A program made the position numbers and the translations under genes. A stretch of DNA of 31,893 bases from CAZJYC01 sp964550165 (GTDB lineage Bacteria > Acidobacteriota > Aminicenantia > Aminicenantales > Aminicenantaceae), in contig CAZJYC010000026.1 in NCBI GenBank assembly GCA_964550165.1, positions 1 to 31,893 of the forward strand, in the 5' to 3' direction. This document shows positions 22,642-30,568 of this stretch, in pieces (positions within the stretch are counted from its first letter, which is position 1; every line of letters starts with the position of its first letter). The notes beneath the pieces are model-generated. The model was not told where the DNA came from and did no database searches. It worked only from the letters and a program-made list of their open reading frames with translations.

Positions 22642-23421
22642 ATGATTGAAAAAACTCTCGGCTTTATCGGAGGCGGGCGAGTCACCCGGATTCTACTTGA
22701 AGGATTCAAAAGAAAGGGGACGGATTTTCAGAAGATTGTTGTCAGCGATATCAATCCGGGAATCCTGAAGACCCTAAAAGAAAGGTTCCAAATCATCACA
22801 ACTGCACCCGGTAACAATATACTTCCCGCTTCGAGCGATATCATGTTCATAGCCCTCCATCCGCCGGCGGTGCTGCCTGCTCTTGGCGAAATCAAATCAT
22901 TTTTAAAACAAGAGGCCGTGCTTATATCTCTGGCGCCGAAAATCACGATGGCCAAAATTTCCGAAATCCTGGGCGGGTTCACTCGAATCGCCCGGACGAT
23001 ACCCAACGCCCCTTCGATCGTTAACGCTGGGTATAATCCTGTTGTTTTCGGAGCCGGGATCAACCCGGAAGAGAGAAAGGAGATGTTGCGCTTATTCTCC
23101 ACACTGGGCGAATGCCCTGTAGTCAAAGAGGATGCCCTTGAAGCCTACGCCGTCCTGACCGCGATGGGCCCCACCTATTTCTGGTTCCAGTGGGAAGAGC
23201 TGGCGAGAATGGGAGAGGCGTTTGGAATAGATCCAGACGAGGCCAGGAAGGCGATCTCTTATATGATCGAAGGAGCAGCGAAGACTCTCTTTCATTCCGA
23301 CTTGATCCCCGAGGAAGTCATGGACCTCATCCCGGTCAGACCTTTAGTGGAAGAAGAGGGGAGAATTCGGGAGGTTTATCGATCCCGTCTGGAAGCCCTG
23401 CATAGTAAATTGAAGAGTTAA
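22642..23421 (+). CDS. Pyrroline-5-carboxylate-reductase-like NAD(P)-dependent oxidoreductase
   Basis: A 259-residue cytosolic oxidoreductase of the ProC family. The Rossmann loop GFIGGGRVTRILLEGF is at the N-terminus, followed by ARTIPNAPSIVNAGYNPVVF (the ProC signature Pro-Asn-x-P-x-x-x-x-x-G region) and a C-terminal helical dimerisation part (YAVLTAMGPTYFWFQWEEL in place of the usual LSGSGPAY). ProC makes proline from P5C, but the altered C-terminal signature leaves the true substrate open. Two ATGs (22639, 22642) follow an AGGAGG; 22642 has the better spacing. It lies between the RND pump and Acr3, so it may belong to the arsenic/efflux transcript. Confidence 0.82.
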   Translation: MIEKTLGFIGGGRVTRILLEGFKRKGTDFQKIVVSDINPGILKTLKERFQIITTAPGNNILPASSDIMFIALHPPAVLPALGEIKSFLKQEAVLISLAPKITMAKISEILGGFTRIARTIPNAPSIVNAGYNPVVFGAGINPEERKEMLRLFSTLGECPVVKEDALEAYAVLTAMGPTYFWFQWEELARMGEAFGIDPDEARKAISYMIEGAAKTLFHSDLIPEEVMDLIPVRPLVEEEGRIREVYRSRLEALHSKLKS

Positions 23422-23487
23422 ATTCAGATTTTAGGCAACGTGTGCTCAATTGTTTGCTCTTGATAAAAAGAAAGACTAATTTCCTTT

Positions 23488-23503
23488 AATGATAATGATA
23501 ATG
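23488..23503 (+). promoter_or_regulatory. Repeated ATGATA motif just before acr3
   Basis: AATGATAATGATAATG contains the hexamer ATGATA twice in tandem (23489-23494, 23495-23500), next to the AAGGAGG ribosome site (23504-23510). ATGATA is also the half-site of both arsR palindromes, and the string resembles two GATAAT units of a Fur box (about 13 of 19 bases). A possible promoter TTGCTC-N17-TAATTT lies just upstream. Regulator binding is speculative. Confidence 0.35.
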
Positions 23504-23516
23504 AAGGAGGTTATTG

Positions 23517-24560
23517 ATGTCTGAAACAAAGGTTGCACGGCTGTCATTGCTTGACCGCTTTCTCACGCTCTGGATATTCCTGGCCATGGGATTCGGGATT
23601 CTTCTTGGGTACTTTGCGCCTGCAGTAAGCCGATTTATTGCTGGCTTGCAGGTGGGAGCCACTTCGATCCCGATTGCGGTGGGGCTGATTCTAATGATGT
23701 ACCCGCCGCTGACCAAGGTGAAGTATGAAGAGATAGGGAAGGTTTTTCAGTATAAAAAACTTCTGGCTTTCTCCCTTGTCATGAACTGGATTGTCGGGCC
23801 GCTGGTCATGTTCGGGCTGGCGATTCTTTTTCTTCGCCACCATCCTGAATATATGATCGGTGTCATCCTCGTCGGCCTGGCCAGATGCATTGCCATGGTC
23901 ATTGTCTGGAACGAGCTGGCCGGCGGCGATAGAGAGCTTGCTGTCGGACTAGTCGCTTTCAATGCAATCTTCCAGGTCCTTTTTTACGCCGTTTATATTT
24001 ATGTTTTCATCACCGTCTTCCTTAATGCGCTCGGACTTGTTAAAGGGATTGATGTCAGGATATCAGTATTCGAGGCAGCTAAGACGGTTTTCATCTATTT
24101 AGGCATACCGTTCCTGGCCGGAGTCATCACCAGGTTTTCTCTGCTCAAGGCCAAGGGCAAAGCCTGGTTCGAGACGGTCTTTGCTCCCAAGATCAGCCCC
24201 ATCACCCTCATCGCTCTACTCTTCACCATCGTGGTCATGTTCTCGCTCAAGGGCGAATACATCATCACCCAGCCGCTGGATGTCGTCCGGATTGCGGTGC
24301 CTCTCGTCATTTATTTCTTTTTAATGTGGTTTGCGGCCTTCTTTGTCGCCGGGAAAATGGGCGCCGGTTACCCTCAGACCACGGCCGTTTCTTTTACAGC
24401 TGCGAGCAACGACTTTGAGCTGGCCATTGCTGTGGCCGTGGCCATCTTCGGCATCAGCTCCAACCAAGCCTTTGCCACGGTCATCGGGCCGCTGCTCGAA
24501 GTCCCGGTACTTATCATCCTGGTCAACGTCGCCCTGAGTTTCAGAAAAAGGCATTTTTGA
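23517..24560 (+). CDS. acr3: Arsenite efflux permease Acr3
   Basis: Acr3 expels As(III) from the cytosol using the proton gradient. The 347-residue protein has about 10 membrane helices. Helix 4 carries VGLARCIAMVIVWNELAGGD with the essential Cys124, and helix 9 carries FTAASNDFELAIAVAVAIFG; both are hallmark Acr3 blocks (canonical TAAGNNFELAIAV; here Ser-Asn-Asp replaces Gly-Asn-Asn). GIPFLAGVITR is also conserved. ATG 23517 follows a perfect AAGGAGG by six bases; the TTG at 23514 is not needed. Together with two ArsR genes carrying the C-V-C site, it is the strongest evidence that this island handles arsenic. No intact arsenate reductase is visible. Confidence 0.95.
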   Translation: MSETKVARLSLLDRFLTLWIFLAMGFGILLGYFAPAVSRFIAGLQVGATSIPIAVGLILMMYPPLTKVKYEEIGKVFQYKKLLAFSLVMNWIVGPLVMFGLAILFLRHHPEYMIGVILVGLARCIAMVIVWNELAGGDRELAVGLVAFNAIFQVLFYAVYIYVFITVFLNALGLVKGIDVRISVFEAAKTVFIYLGIPFLAGVITRFSLLKAKGKAWFETVFAPKISPITLIALLFTIVVMFSLKGEYIITQPLDVVRIAVPLVIYFFLMWFAAFFVAGKMGAGYPQTTAVSFTAASNDFELAIAVAVAIFGISSNQAFATVIGPLLEVPVLIILVNVALSFRKRHF

Positions 24561-24645
24561 ATGACAGGGCTTCTGTTATCAGGAGGCCTCAAATATAGCT
24601 AAGAAAAAATACATCGTTTTTAAAAAAACACTCGGCCTTTCCCGT

Positions 24646-24674
24646 TTGACAAACAGAGGATAAATTTATATGAT
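24646..24674 (+). promoter_or_regulatory. Sigma-70 promoter of the padR gene
   Basis: TTGACA (24646-24651), 17 bases, TATGAT (24669-24674): a near-perfect promoter, 40 bases upstream of the padR start. Confidence 0.75.
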
Positions 24675-24685
24675 TAAATCATATA
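24667..24685 (+). promoter_or_regulatory. 19-bp palindrome over the -10 box, candidate PadR operator
   Basis: TATATGAT-TAA-ATCATATA is a perfect inverted repeat that contains the -10 hexamer. PadR-family regulators commonly repress their own promoter by binding such a site. It shares ATGAT/ATCAT arms with the ArsR operators but has a 3-base centre. Confidence 0.65.
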
Positions 24686-24713
24686 TTTTAATCGCATCTA
24701 CTAGTTTTAGGTG

Positions 24714-25088
24714 ATGGTAAAAGAAGACCTGGGGAATAAAGAAAAAGAATGTATTTACTCTCTCCATAGAATATCAAAGTTTATAGAACCGAGTATGCTT
24801 TTATTTTTATCAAAAGGTTCCTTCTATGGATATGATTTAATAGAAAAGCTAAAAGAATTAGGATTTCACAAAGAATCAGTAGATGTGGGTGCGGTTTACA
24901 GAACCCTGAGAAGATTAGAAAAGGAAGGATTTGTCTGTTCGTCCTGGCAGGAAGCCAAAAGCCAGAAAAAAAAGAGATACTACAACATCACGCCTCAAGG
25001 AAAAATCTTACTTGAAATGTGGGCAGAAAGGATAAAAGAAAGAAAGCGGGCTCTGTCCAGATTTATGAGGATATATAAACAAGACTGA
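24714..25088 (+). CDS. PadR-family transcriptional regulator
   Basis: A 124-residue winged-helix regulator. The core reads FIEPSMLLFLSKGSFYGYDLIEKLKELGF, then DVGAVYRTLRRLEKEGFVCSSW (the family's G-x-x-Y-x-x-L-x-x-L-E-x-x-G-x-(V/I) recognition block) and KKKRYYNITPQGKILLEMW. The short C-terminal helix is of the PadR-s2 type. There is no obvious metal site apart from single cysteines. The start may be GTG 24711 or ATG 24714. A textbook promoter with an overlapping palindrome lies upstream, so it probably represses itself and perhaps the following fmdE-like and tauE-like genes, which read the same way. The inducer is unknown. Confidence 0.88.
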   Translation: MVKEDLGNKEKECIYSLHRISKFIEPSMLLFLSKGSFYGYDLIEKLKELGFHKESVDVGAVYRTLRRLEKEGFVCSSWQEAKSQKKKRYYNITPQGKILLEMWAERIKERKRALSRFMRIYKQD

Positions 25089-25210
25089 GATGAAGAAATC
25101 TAAATTTTGTCATTGTCGATGGAAGGGGAGTTAATAGAGACCCACCTTTAAGAGATAATTTGATTATTCCCGGAAATTTATCGTTTCAAGTCGAATGGAG
25201 GTAAAAAAAT

Positions 25211-25810
25211 ATGAGTGTAAAAAATATCCCGCCGGACTGGGCGTTCAAATTCCATAGTCATCGCTGTCCGTTCATGCCTATTGGCTATAGGATGGGCCAA
25301 CTTGCCATCGAATACCTTAAGCTCGAGCGCGAGAAGGATCACGGCTTCTTTGTATTCCCTGAGATAGGCGAAGGGCATCCGCAGACCTGTATGGTGGATG
25401 GTCTCCAGGCCGCAACCGGAGCAACATACGGTAAGGTTTTGATAGAAAAAACATTTTACGGCAAGCTGGCTGCGATTTTCTATCATCCTAATAAAGGTGC
25501 CGTGCGCTATTCGCTTACACCTGAGTTTATTGATGCGATGGGTAAATTTGAATTTTTTGTATACCGCAAAAAAGGTGTTGAACCATCCCAGATTCCCCAG
25601 CCGGTTGCGGAGGAAGTTATTAACTGGGTGTATGAGCAGACGGATAATTTTATGTTTAAGGTTGAACCCAAGCCTGACTTTAAATTCTCACCGGTTAAGG
25701 GCTCTTTTAACAAAGATAAATGTAGCGTCTGTGGTGAATATGTATTTGAGCGTTATTTGCGAATGAAAGACGGTAAACCCGTCTGTATCCCTTGCTCCGG
25801 ATATAAATAG
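25211..25810 (+). CDS. FmdE-domain protein with C-terminal zinc ribbon
   Basis: A 199-residue cytosolic protein of the FmdE family (named after subunit E of formylmethanofuran dehydrogenase, but widespread in organisms without methanogenesis). The metal site motif FHSHRCPFMPIGYRMG has His15, His17 and Cys19. The second block, CMVDGLQAATGATYGK, has Cys60 and Asp63. The tail is a treble-clef/zinc ribbon, C171-x2-C174...C192-x2-C195. All parts are intact. It is followed after nine bases by a TauE/SafE exporter, suggesting a shared pathway with a sulfur compound or other anion. No molybdenum or tungsten enzyme genes are present, so a formylmethanofuran role is unlikely. Confidence 0.9.
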   Translation: MSVKNIPPDWAFKFHSHRCPFMPIGYRMGQLAIEYLKLEREKDHGFFVFPEIGEGHPQTCMVDGLQAATGATYGKVLIEKTFYGKLAAIFYHPNKGAVRYSLTPEFIDAMGKFEFFVYRKKGVEPSQIPQPVAEEVINWVYEQTDNFMFKVEPKPDFKFSPVKGSFNKDKCSVCGEYVFERYLRMKDGKPVCIPCSGYK

Positions 25811-25819
25811 CGATGAAGC

Positions 25820-26578
25820 ATGAATACTCTTTACTTCGCTCCTTTGATTTTCTTTTGCATAGCGTTTGCCTTTTCCATGCTGGGCATGGGAGGGTCTCAG
25901 CTATACATTCCCATCTTATACTGGATGGGTCTTGACTTTAAAACTGAGGCCATTCCCCTGGGCATGCTTTTGAATGTCGTTAACAGCGGCACGGCGACAA
26001 TAACCTATACCATAAAGAAAATGGTGGATTGGCAAGCGGCTTTGCCCTTTGCCATTACGATGCTAATTTTTCCACCGGTAGGAGCATGGTTGAACGTTCA
26101 AATCGCTGCCAAGCCGCTCATCGCCTTCTTTGCGGCTTTTACTGCCACAGCAGCAAGCCTCATGCTTTCTGGCTGGAAACCCAAAAAAGGGGAAGTATCC
26201 TCTAAAGGACACATCCTTCTTGGTTTATCTGGTGGAAGTGTTCTGGGGTTTATTGCCGGCCTTATTGGTCGCGGTGGTGGTTCTTTTATCGTGCCCTTGC
26301 TTTATATTGCCGGACTGGAGGCAAAGGCGGCCGCCGCTACGTCCGCTTTTGTAGTTACCTGCTCGGGCATATCGAGTGTCATCTCTCACCTGACTATAGC
26401 GGCAAGACCCAACTGGTTTATCTGGATAAGTTGCGTGGTTGCTGTATTTTTAGGTAGCGAACTGGGTTCCCGCCTTATGGCCCAGAAACTGAAGCCCAAA
26501 GGAGTACGCATAATATTTGGTTCGGTCCTATGGGCAGTGGCGCTGTTGCTGTTTGTAAATGACGTTCTTTTGAAGTAA
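25820..26578 (+). CDS. TauE/SafE-family anion exporter, copy 1
   Basis: A 252-residue inner-membrane protein of the TauE/SafE (DUF81) family, whose members export sulfite, sulfoacetate or related anions. About eight membrane helices form two repeats; each begins with the family's Gly-rich loop: FAFSMLGMGGSQLYIPILYW in the first and GFIAGLIGRGGGSFIVPLLY in the second. The second half ends with GSELGSRLMAQKLKPKGVRIIFG, the usual closing signature. It starts nine bases after the FmdE-like gene. The substrate is not readable from sequence; sulfur-compound export would suit the setting. Confidence 0.9.
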   Translation: MNTLYFAPLIFFCIAFAFSMLGMGGSQLYIPILYWMGLDFKTEAIPLGMLLNVVNSGTATITYTIKKMVDWQAALPFAITMLIFPPVGAWLNVQIAAKPLIAFFAAFTATAASLMLSGWKPKKGEVSSKGHILLGLSGGSVLGFIAGLIGRGGGSFIVPLLYIAGLEAKAAAATSAFVVTCSGISSVISHLTIAARPNWFIWISCVVAVFLGSELGSRLMAQKLKPKGVRIIFGSVLWAVALLLFVNDVLLK

Positions 26579-26597
26579 AGCCGAGGAGGGAAAAAGG

Positions 26598-27347
26598 ATG
26601 TTAACTTTTATCATTGCAGGGATAATTACCTTTGTGTTTACGACAATATTAACCATAGCAGGAGTTGGAGCTGCGTTTATTTTAATTCCTATATTTTTAT
26701 CCTTAAGAATTCCGCTTTTAACCGCTATGTCAACAGCCCTTCTTTTAAATTCGATTGCCATGACTTTAGCCTCGGTAAGTTATGCCAGAGAAAAATTGAT
26801 TGTTTTTAAGACTGCTCTTCCTATTTTGATTGTCGCTGCAACTCTTTCTCCTTTAGGGGCAAGGACAGCAGAGCATTTGCCGAGAAATGTGCTGTTATGG
26901 TTGTTTGTTGGATTTTTAGTATTCGCCGGGTCAATGATGTTATTCTATAAAGCCAGGGAGAGACGGATTGAGACTAATGCAAAACAATTAGTTGGTTATG
27001 GAGTAGGAGTTGGTTCTGTCGCAGGATACTTAGGGGGGCTTTTAGGTGTCGGAGGTGGAAATTTCGTTGTTCCTGTTCTTGTCTGGTTAGGATTTAATCC
27101 AAAAAAGGCATCAGCTACAACAGCATTTATTGTAATTTTTTCCTCGCTGGCTGGCTTTTTGGGCCATGCAGCTCTTGGAAACATAAAATTGCCGCTTTTA
27201 GCAATATGCGCAACGGCATCGGCATCAGGTGCTCTTCTGGGAGCGCATCTAATGAAGAGAAAATTGAGCGGAAAGCAGGTTAAAACTGTTATCGGTATAA
27301 TTCTTTATTTCATAGCAGCTAAAATGATCTGGGATTTATTGAAATGA
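26598..27347 (+). CDS. TauE/SafE-family anion exporter, copy 2
   Basis: A second, 249-residue TauE/SafE protein, clearly diverged from copy 1. The loops read TIAGVGAAFILIPIFLSL and GGLLGVGGGNFVVPVLVWLG, and the tail GALLGAHLMKRKLSGKQVKTVIGIILY. Base composition is more AT-rich than in copy 1, so it is probably not a recent local duplicate but a paralogue acquired separately. It starts 20 bases after copy 1 with a GGAGG site, so the two are likely co-transcribed; they might work as two transporters or, less likely, as a heteromeric one. Confidence 0.9.
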   Translation: MLTFIIAGIITFVFTTILTIAGVGAAFILIPIFLSLRIPLLTAMSTALLLNSIAMTLASVSYAREKLIVFKTALPILIVAATLSPLGARTAEHLPRNVLLWLFVGFLVFAGSMMLFYKARERRIETNAKQLVGYGVGVGSVAGYLGGLLGVGGGNFVVPVLVWLGFNPKKASATTAFIVIFSSLAGFLGHAALGNIKLPLLAICATASASGALLGAHLMKRKLSGKQVKTVIGIILYFIAAKMIWDLLK

Positions 27348-27371
27348 TTTACCTTGAAAAGGTTAGGTCCT

Positions 27372-27452
27372 ATGCTCAGAATTGCCTTCTCCATTCTAGG
27401 CATGAGCAGGTCTCAGCTTTATAATCCTATCCTCGAGGAGGCGAATAAATGA
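27372..27452 (+). pseudogene. N-terminal remnant of a TauE/SafE gene
   Basis: The 26-codon frame reads RIAFSILGMSRSQLYNPIL, which lines up with the first loop of copy 1 (IAFAFSMLGMGGSQLYIPIL). Only this piece of the gene remains. The stop overlaps the ATG of the next broken copy. Confidence 0.7.
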
Positions 27453-27808
27453 ACAAGTCCGACGTTTCTGTGTGGAAAAACTATGCTCCCACCATCCTAT
27501 TGCTGGTTATCCTATTGATTGCTTTTCTTGTGTTCCTGCCGACGGGGAAATTAACCGCTAATAATCTGCCTGCACTCAATATAGCAAACGGCATCCTTCT
27601 GGTCCTTATTGGCCTGCTCGCGGGTTTGCTCGGCGGCCTGATTGGCAGCGGTGGTTGCAGTGTCGAGAGGGATAGTTGTCGGCGCCCAAATCGGCGCTGC
27701 GATAATCAAGCGCTTCAAGCCCACGACTTTGAAACTGATTTTCGGATTGTACTTCTTGTATGTGTCCGTAAAATTCATTACAGCATTTTTTGGACTTAAA
27801 ATCTGGTA
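27449..27808 (+). pseudogene. Broken TauE/SafE-like gene running into the assembly gap
   Basis: The ATG at 27449 opens a membrane protein (MNKSDVSVWKNYAPTILLLV...GLLAGLLGGLIGSGGC) with the family's Gly-rich loop, but that frame then turns to non-membrane sequence and stops at 27799. In another frame, from about 27659, the text continues as RGIVVGAQIGAAIIKRFKPT and LKLIFGLYFLYVSVKFITAF, the family's C-terminal signature. So a central stretch is missing and the frame shifts near 27655-27665. The sequence then enters 100 N. It could be a true deletion or an assembly artefact near the gap. Confidence 0.7.
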
Positions 27809-27908
27809 NNNNNNNNNNNNNNNNNNNNNNNNNNNNNNNNNNNNNNNNNNNNNNNNNNNNNNNNNNNNNNNNNNNNNNNNNNNNNNNNNNNNNNNNNNNN
27901 NNNNNNNN
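27809..27908. other. Assembly gap of 100 N
   Basis: Exactly 100 unknown bases, the usual filler for a scaffold join of unknown true size. Sequence on the two sides differs in G+C, so adjacency of left and right is not certain. Confidence 1.
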
Positions 27909-29220
27909 AAAAATTCTTTCGAAGGCGGTGATGATTGCCTGCTCAACGGCTTTTCTCTGGGGCAGCGTTCCTGGAGACACCAACAAGGAGCCGCCCGAAA
28001 AAACGAAAATATTGAGTATGAGTGGCACATACCGGCTCAGGGGCGAAGTCCAGGACGGTTTCGATATCAAGACATACGGGACCGGAAGGCGCGAGGATTA
28101 TCTTCTTTCGAGATTGCGGCTGGATATTGACCTGAGATTGGCTACCAATTTCCATATTCATGCCCAGATTCAGGACGCGGAAGCCCTCGGGCTCTCCTTT
28201 TCTTATAAAGAATTCTCCAGCGGCAATAATCCCTACCACGATCCGTTCGACATCAACCAGCTCTATCTTGAGTGGTGGCCTATTAAAAAGGCGGGCCTGA
28301 AAATCGGCCGGCAGGCGATCTCCTACGGAGACCGCCGGGTTTTCGGACCTGGCGACTGGGGCAACACCGGCCGCTATGCCTGGGACGCCGTCAGGCTCGA
28401 GATCGATGAAAAATCCTTCAGCAGCCATTGGCTTGTCGGTCGGTTTGTGCTTCATGACCCTGACCGCTGGCCGAACGCGAACGCTCCCGGTCCGACCGCG
28501 TTTGCTTCCTATAACACGATCAAAAACCTGCCGTTCGAACTCGGCATTTTTTACTTGTATAAATACGATGGACGCGGCCTCACAAAAGGCGAAAAAGGAA
28601 CGGGAGATCTTTCATCCCACAGCGCCGGTTTCAGGATCGAGGGGATGGGCGGAGGCTGGGATTACAGCGCCATGTTTGTCAACCAATTCGGCCATTGGGG
28701 CGCGGACAATATAAGATCCCACGGGTTCACGTTTTCCCTTGGATACACCTTCGATACCGGCTGGAAGCCCCATGTGATTGCGCAATACATCCTCGGCTCC
28801 GGAGACAAAAACCCGGAGGATGGGGTCCATGAGACGTTTGACGGAATTTTTAGCGGCGCCGATACCGTGCTCTACGGCTGGATGAATCTTTTCTTCTGGC
28901 AGAATCTCCGGGAATTTCGGGTTGACCTGATTCTCACGCTTTCCAAAACACTTACTTTCCGGGGAGAATACCACCTTTTCGGACTTGATGAGGCAAAGGA
29001 TGCCTGGTACTTTCCAGGCAAGGTCCTGCGAAGAGACGTGACGGGCTCTTCCGGCCAATTTCTGGGCCAGGAAGTTGACCTCACAGTCAGGAATAAATTA
29101 TCGGGCTGGCTCGAGGTACTGGCCGGCGTCTGCTTTTTTTGGCCGGGTGAATACGTAAAGAAGACGGGCGAAAGTCCGGTCGGCCGATGGTATTTTCTGG
29201 AAGCGACATTTTATTTTTAG
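27909..29220 (+). CDS. Alginate-export-type outer-membrane porin (5' end in gap)
   Basis: A large outer-membrane barrel of the alginate-export (AlgE-like) family, 437 residues visible. The first residues (KILSKAVMIACSTAFLWG) look like part of a signal peptide, so the start is probably just inside the gap. The mature part begins SGTYRLRGEVQDGF and shows many amphipathic strands and family blocks such as DINQLYLEWWPIKKAGLKIG, followed by RQAISYGDRRVFGPGDWGNT. It ends with an aromatic FLEATFYF, the normal barrel C-terminus ending in Phe. Despite the family name, such proteins occur in many species without alginate; the substrate is unknown. It starts the G+C-rich segment. Confidence 0.88.
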
Positions 29221-29231
29221 GCAGGATCAAT

Positions 29232-29492
29232 ATGAAGCGATGGTTTTTTTGCGTGATGAGTGGCCTCTCTGCGGCCCTTGTCGTCGGCGGTTTGACGAGC
29301 AGCGAATACAACCTCTGGCTTGCCAAGAGAAGCCGCTCGTCGGAGGAGCCGAGGGGGTATGGCACCTCGGTCCCAGGGCATGGGCTAATGCCCTGCCCGA
29401 GAAGGGGAGGCAGATGGAATGGGCCGACCTCCGGAAGGGGGAACGCAAAGCCGTTCCCCCTCAGAGTTGACTCGGTCCAATTGGCTTTATAA
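29232..29492 (+). CDS. Small ORF with signal/anchor segment, doubtful
   Basis: An 86-codon frame from ATG 29232. Residues 2-20 (KRWFFCVMSGLSAALVVGG) are a plausible signal or anchor; the rest is Gly/Arg/Pro-rich and coincides with the two strong hairpins at 29366-29461, so the C-terminal half may not be real coding sequence. It may be a truncated gene whose start survives. No family recognised. Confidence 0.35.
   Translation: MKRWFFCVMSGLSAALVVGGLTSSEYNLWLAKRSRSSEEPRGYGTSVPGHGLMPCPRRGGRWNGPTSGRGNAKPFPLRVDSVQLAL
29366..29401 (+). other. Strong hairpin 1 (inverted repeat)
   Basis: CAGGGCAT (29374-29381) and ATGCCCTG (29388-29395) form a perfect eight-base-pair stem with a six-base loop, extended by CTCGG (29366-29370) and CCGAG (29397-29401). 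No T-run follows. It may be a transcript-stabilising or REP-like element. Confidence 0.6.
29436..29461 (+). other. Strong hairpin 2 (inverted repeat)
   Basis: AGGGGGAACG (29436-29445) and CGTTCCCCCT (29452-29461) make a perfect ten-base-pair stem with a six-base loop. Like hairpin 1 it lacks a T-run. It lies between the porin and the ABC transporter and might end or protect the porin message. Confidence 0.6.
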
Positions 29493-29542
29493 TATTGTAT
29501 CTCGGATCACCCCGAAGTGGATGATTCGCCGAGCCAGGATCG

Positions 29543-30568
29543 ATGGATAAACGGATGCCAATGACCGTTCGGAAGACTGATAAGAACGAACAAAGCAAAG
29601 CGGCTATTGCGGTCGAGGGATTAACCAAGCGTTTCGGCGATGTCACGGCCGTCGAGTCGGTGACTTTTACCGTTTCTGAGGGAGAACTGTTCGGCTTTCT
29701 CGGGCCCAACGGCGCGGGCAAAACCACGACTATCAACATGCTCACTGGGCTGGCCAGGCCGGACGCCGGCCGCATCCTCATCGCCGGCATCGACTGTTCG
29801 CAAAATCCCAAGGCTGCCCAGCATCTCATCGGCGTCGTTCCCGACGAAAGCAATCTCTACCCCGAACTGACAGGATTTGACAACCTCTGCTTTTGCGCTG
29901 CGCTGCACGGCATGAGGAAAAAACTGCGGGAGACTCGGGCCGAGGACTTGTTGAAGACCTTCGGCCTGGAAGACTCAGCAAACCGGAAATTCGGCGGCTA
30001 CTCCAAGGGGATGAAACGGAAACTCACCATCGCTGCCGGCATCATCCATTACCCGCGAATCCTCTTTCTCGACGAGCCGACAACCGGAATCGATGTTGCC
30101 AGCGCCCGGCAGATCCGCCAGCTTATCGCCGGCCTCCACCGTGGCGGCACGACAATCTTTCTCACCACCCATTACATCGAGGAGGCTGAGCGGCTCTGCG
30201 ATCGCATCGCTTTTATCGTCTCTGGAAGGATCGTCCGCGTCGATACGGTCCAAAACCTCATCCAGCCGGCGAAGGAGAAACACGCGGTGCAGATTTCGTT
30301 TTCGAAAGCGGCTCCGGATCTCGCCGGCAAAATCGCCGAGGCGTTTCCGACGCTCGAGTGTCAGACCCAAAGCGCGGGTGTGATCCGTGTCGAAGCTGGC
30401 GAACCCGTTCGCGTCGGCTCTCTCGTGCGATTTCTGGAGGGCCAGGGTGTTGAGGTCATGGAAGCCAGGAGGCTGCGTCCTTCCCTGGAGGATGTTTTTG
30501 TCCGCATAACTGGAATCGAGGCAGAAGTGATGCGGAAAGAGAAGGAAAGGACGGGAAGCGCAGCATGA
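29543..30568 (+). CDS. ABC-2 type exporter, ATP-binding subunit
   Basis: The ATPase of a two-gene ABC exporter, 341 residues. Walker A GPNGAGKTT is at residues 54-62; the signature reads YSKGMKRKL (a variant of LSGGM, typical of the drug/DrrA-CcmA group); Walker B is ILFLDEPTTGID; and the switch His is in FLTTHYIEEAERLCDR. The ~110-residue C-terminal domain resembles DrrA-type ATPases (DUF4162-like), ending LRPSLEDVFVRITG. The first 20 residues are a charged extension with several possible starts (29543, 29555, 29561). Its stop overlaps the permease start (ATGA). Confidence 0.93.
   Translation: MDKRMPMTVRKTDKNEQSKAAIAVEGLTKRFGDVTAVESVTFTVSEGELFGFLGPNGAGKTTTINMLTGLARPDAGRILIAGIDCSQNPKAAQHLIGVVPDESNLYPELTGFDNLCFCAALHGMRKKLRETRAEDLLKTFGLEDSANRKFGGYSKGMKRKLTIAAGIIHYPRILFLDEPTTGIDVASARQIRQLIAGLHRGGTTIFLTTHYIEEAERLCDRIAFIVSGRIVRVDTVQNLIQPAKEKHAVQISFSKAAPDLAGKIAEAFPTLECQTQSAGVIRVEAGEPVRVGSLVRFLEGQGVEVMEARRLRPSLEDVFVRITGIEAEVMRKEKERTGSAA

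Noticed and set aside
25095..25150. A fifth repeat copy near GTCGATGGAAGGGG
   Set aside because: Only a short GATGG stretch matches; the flanking blocks and hairpin are missing.
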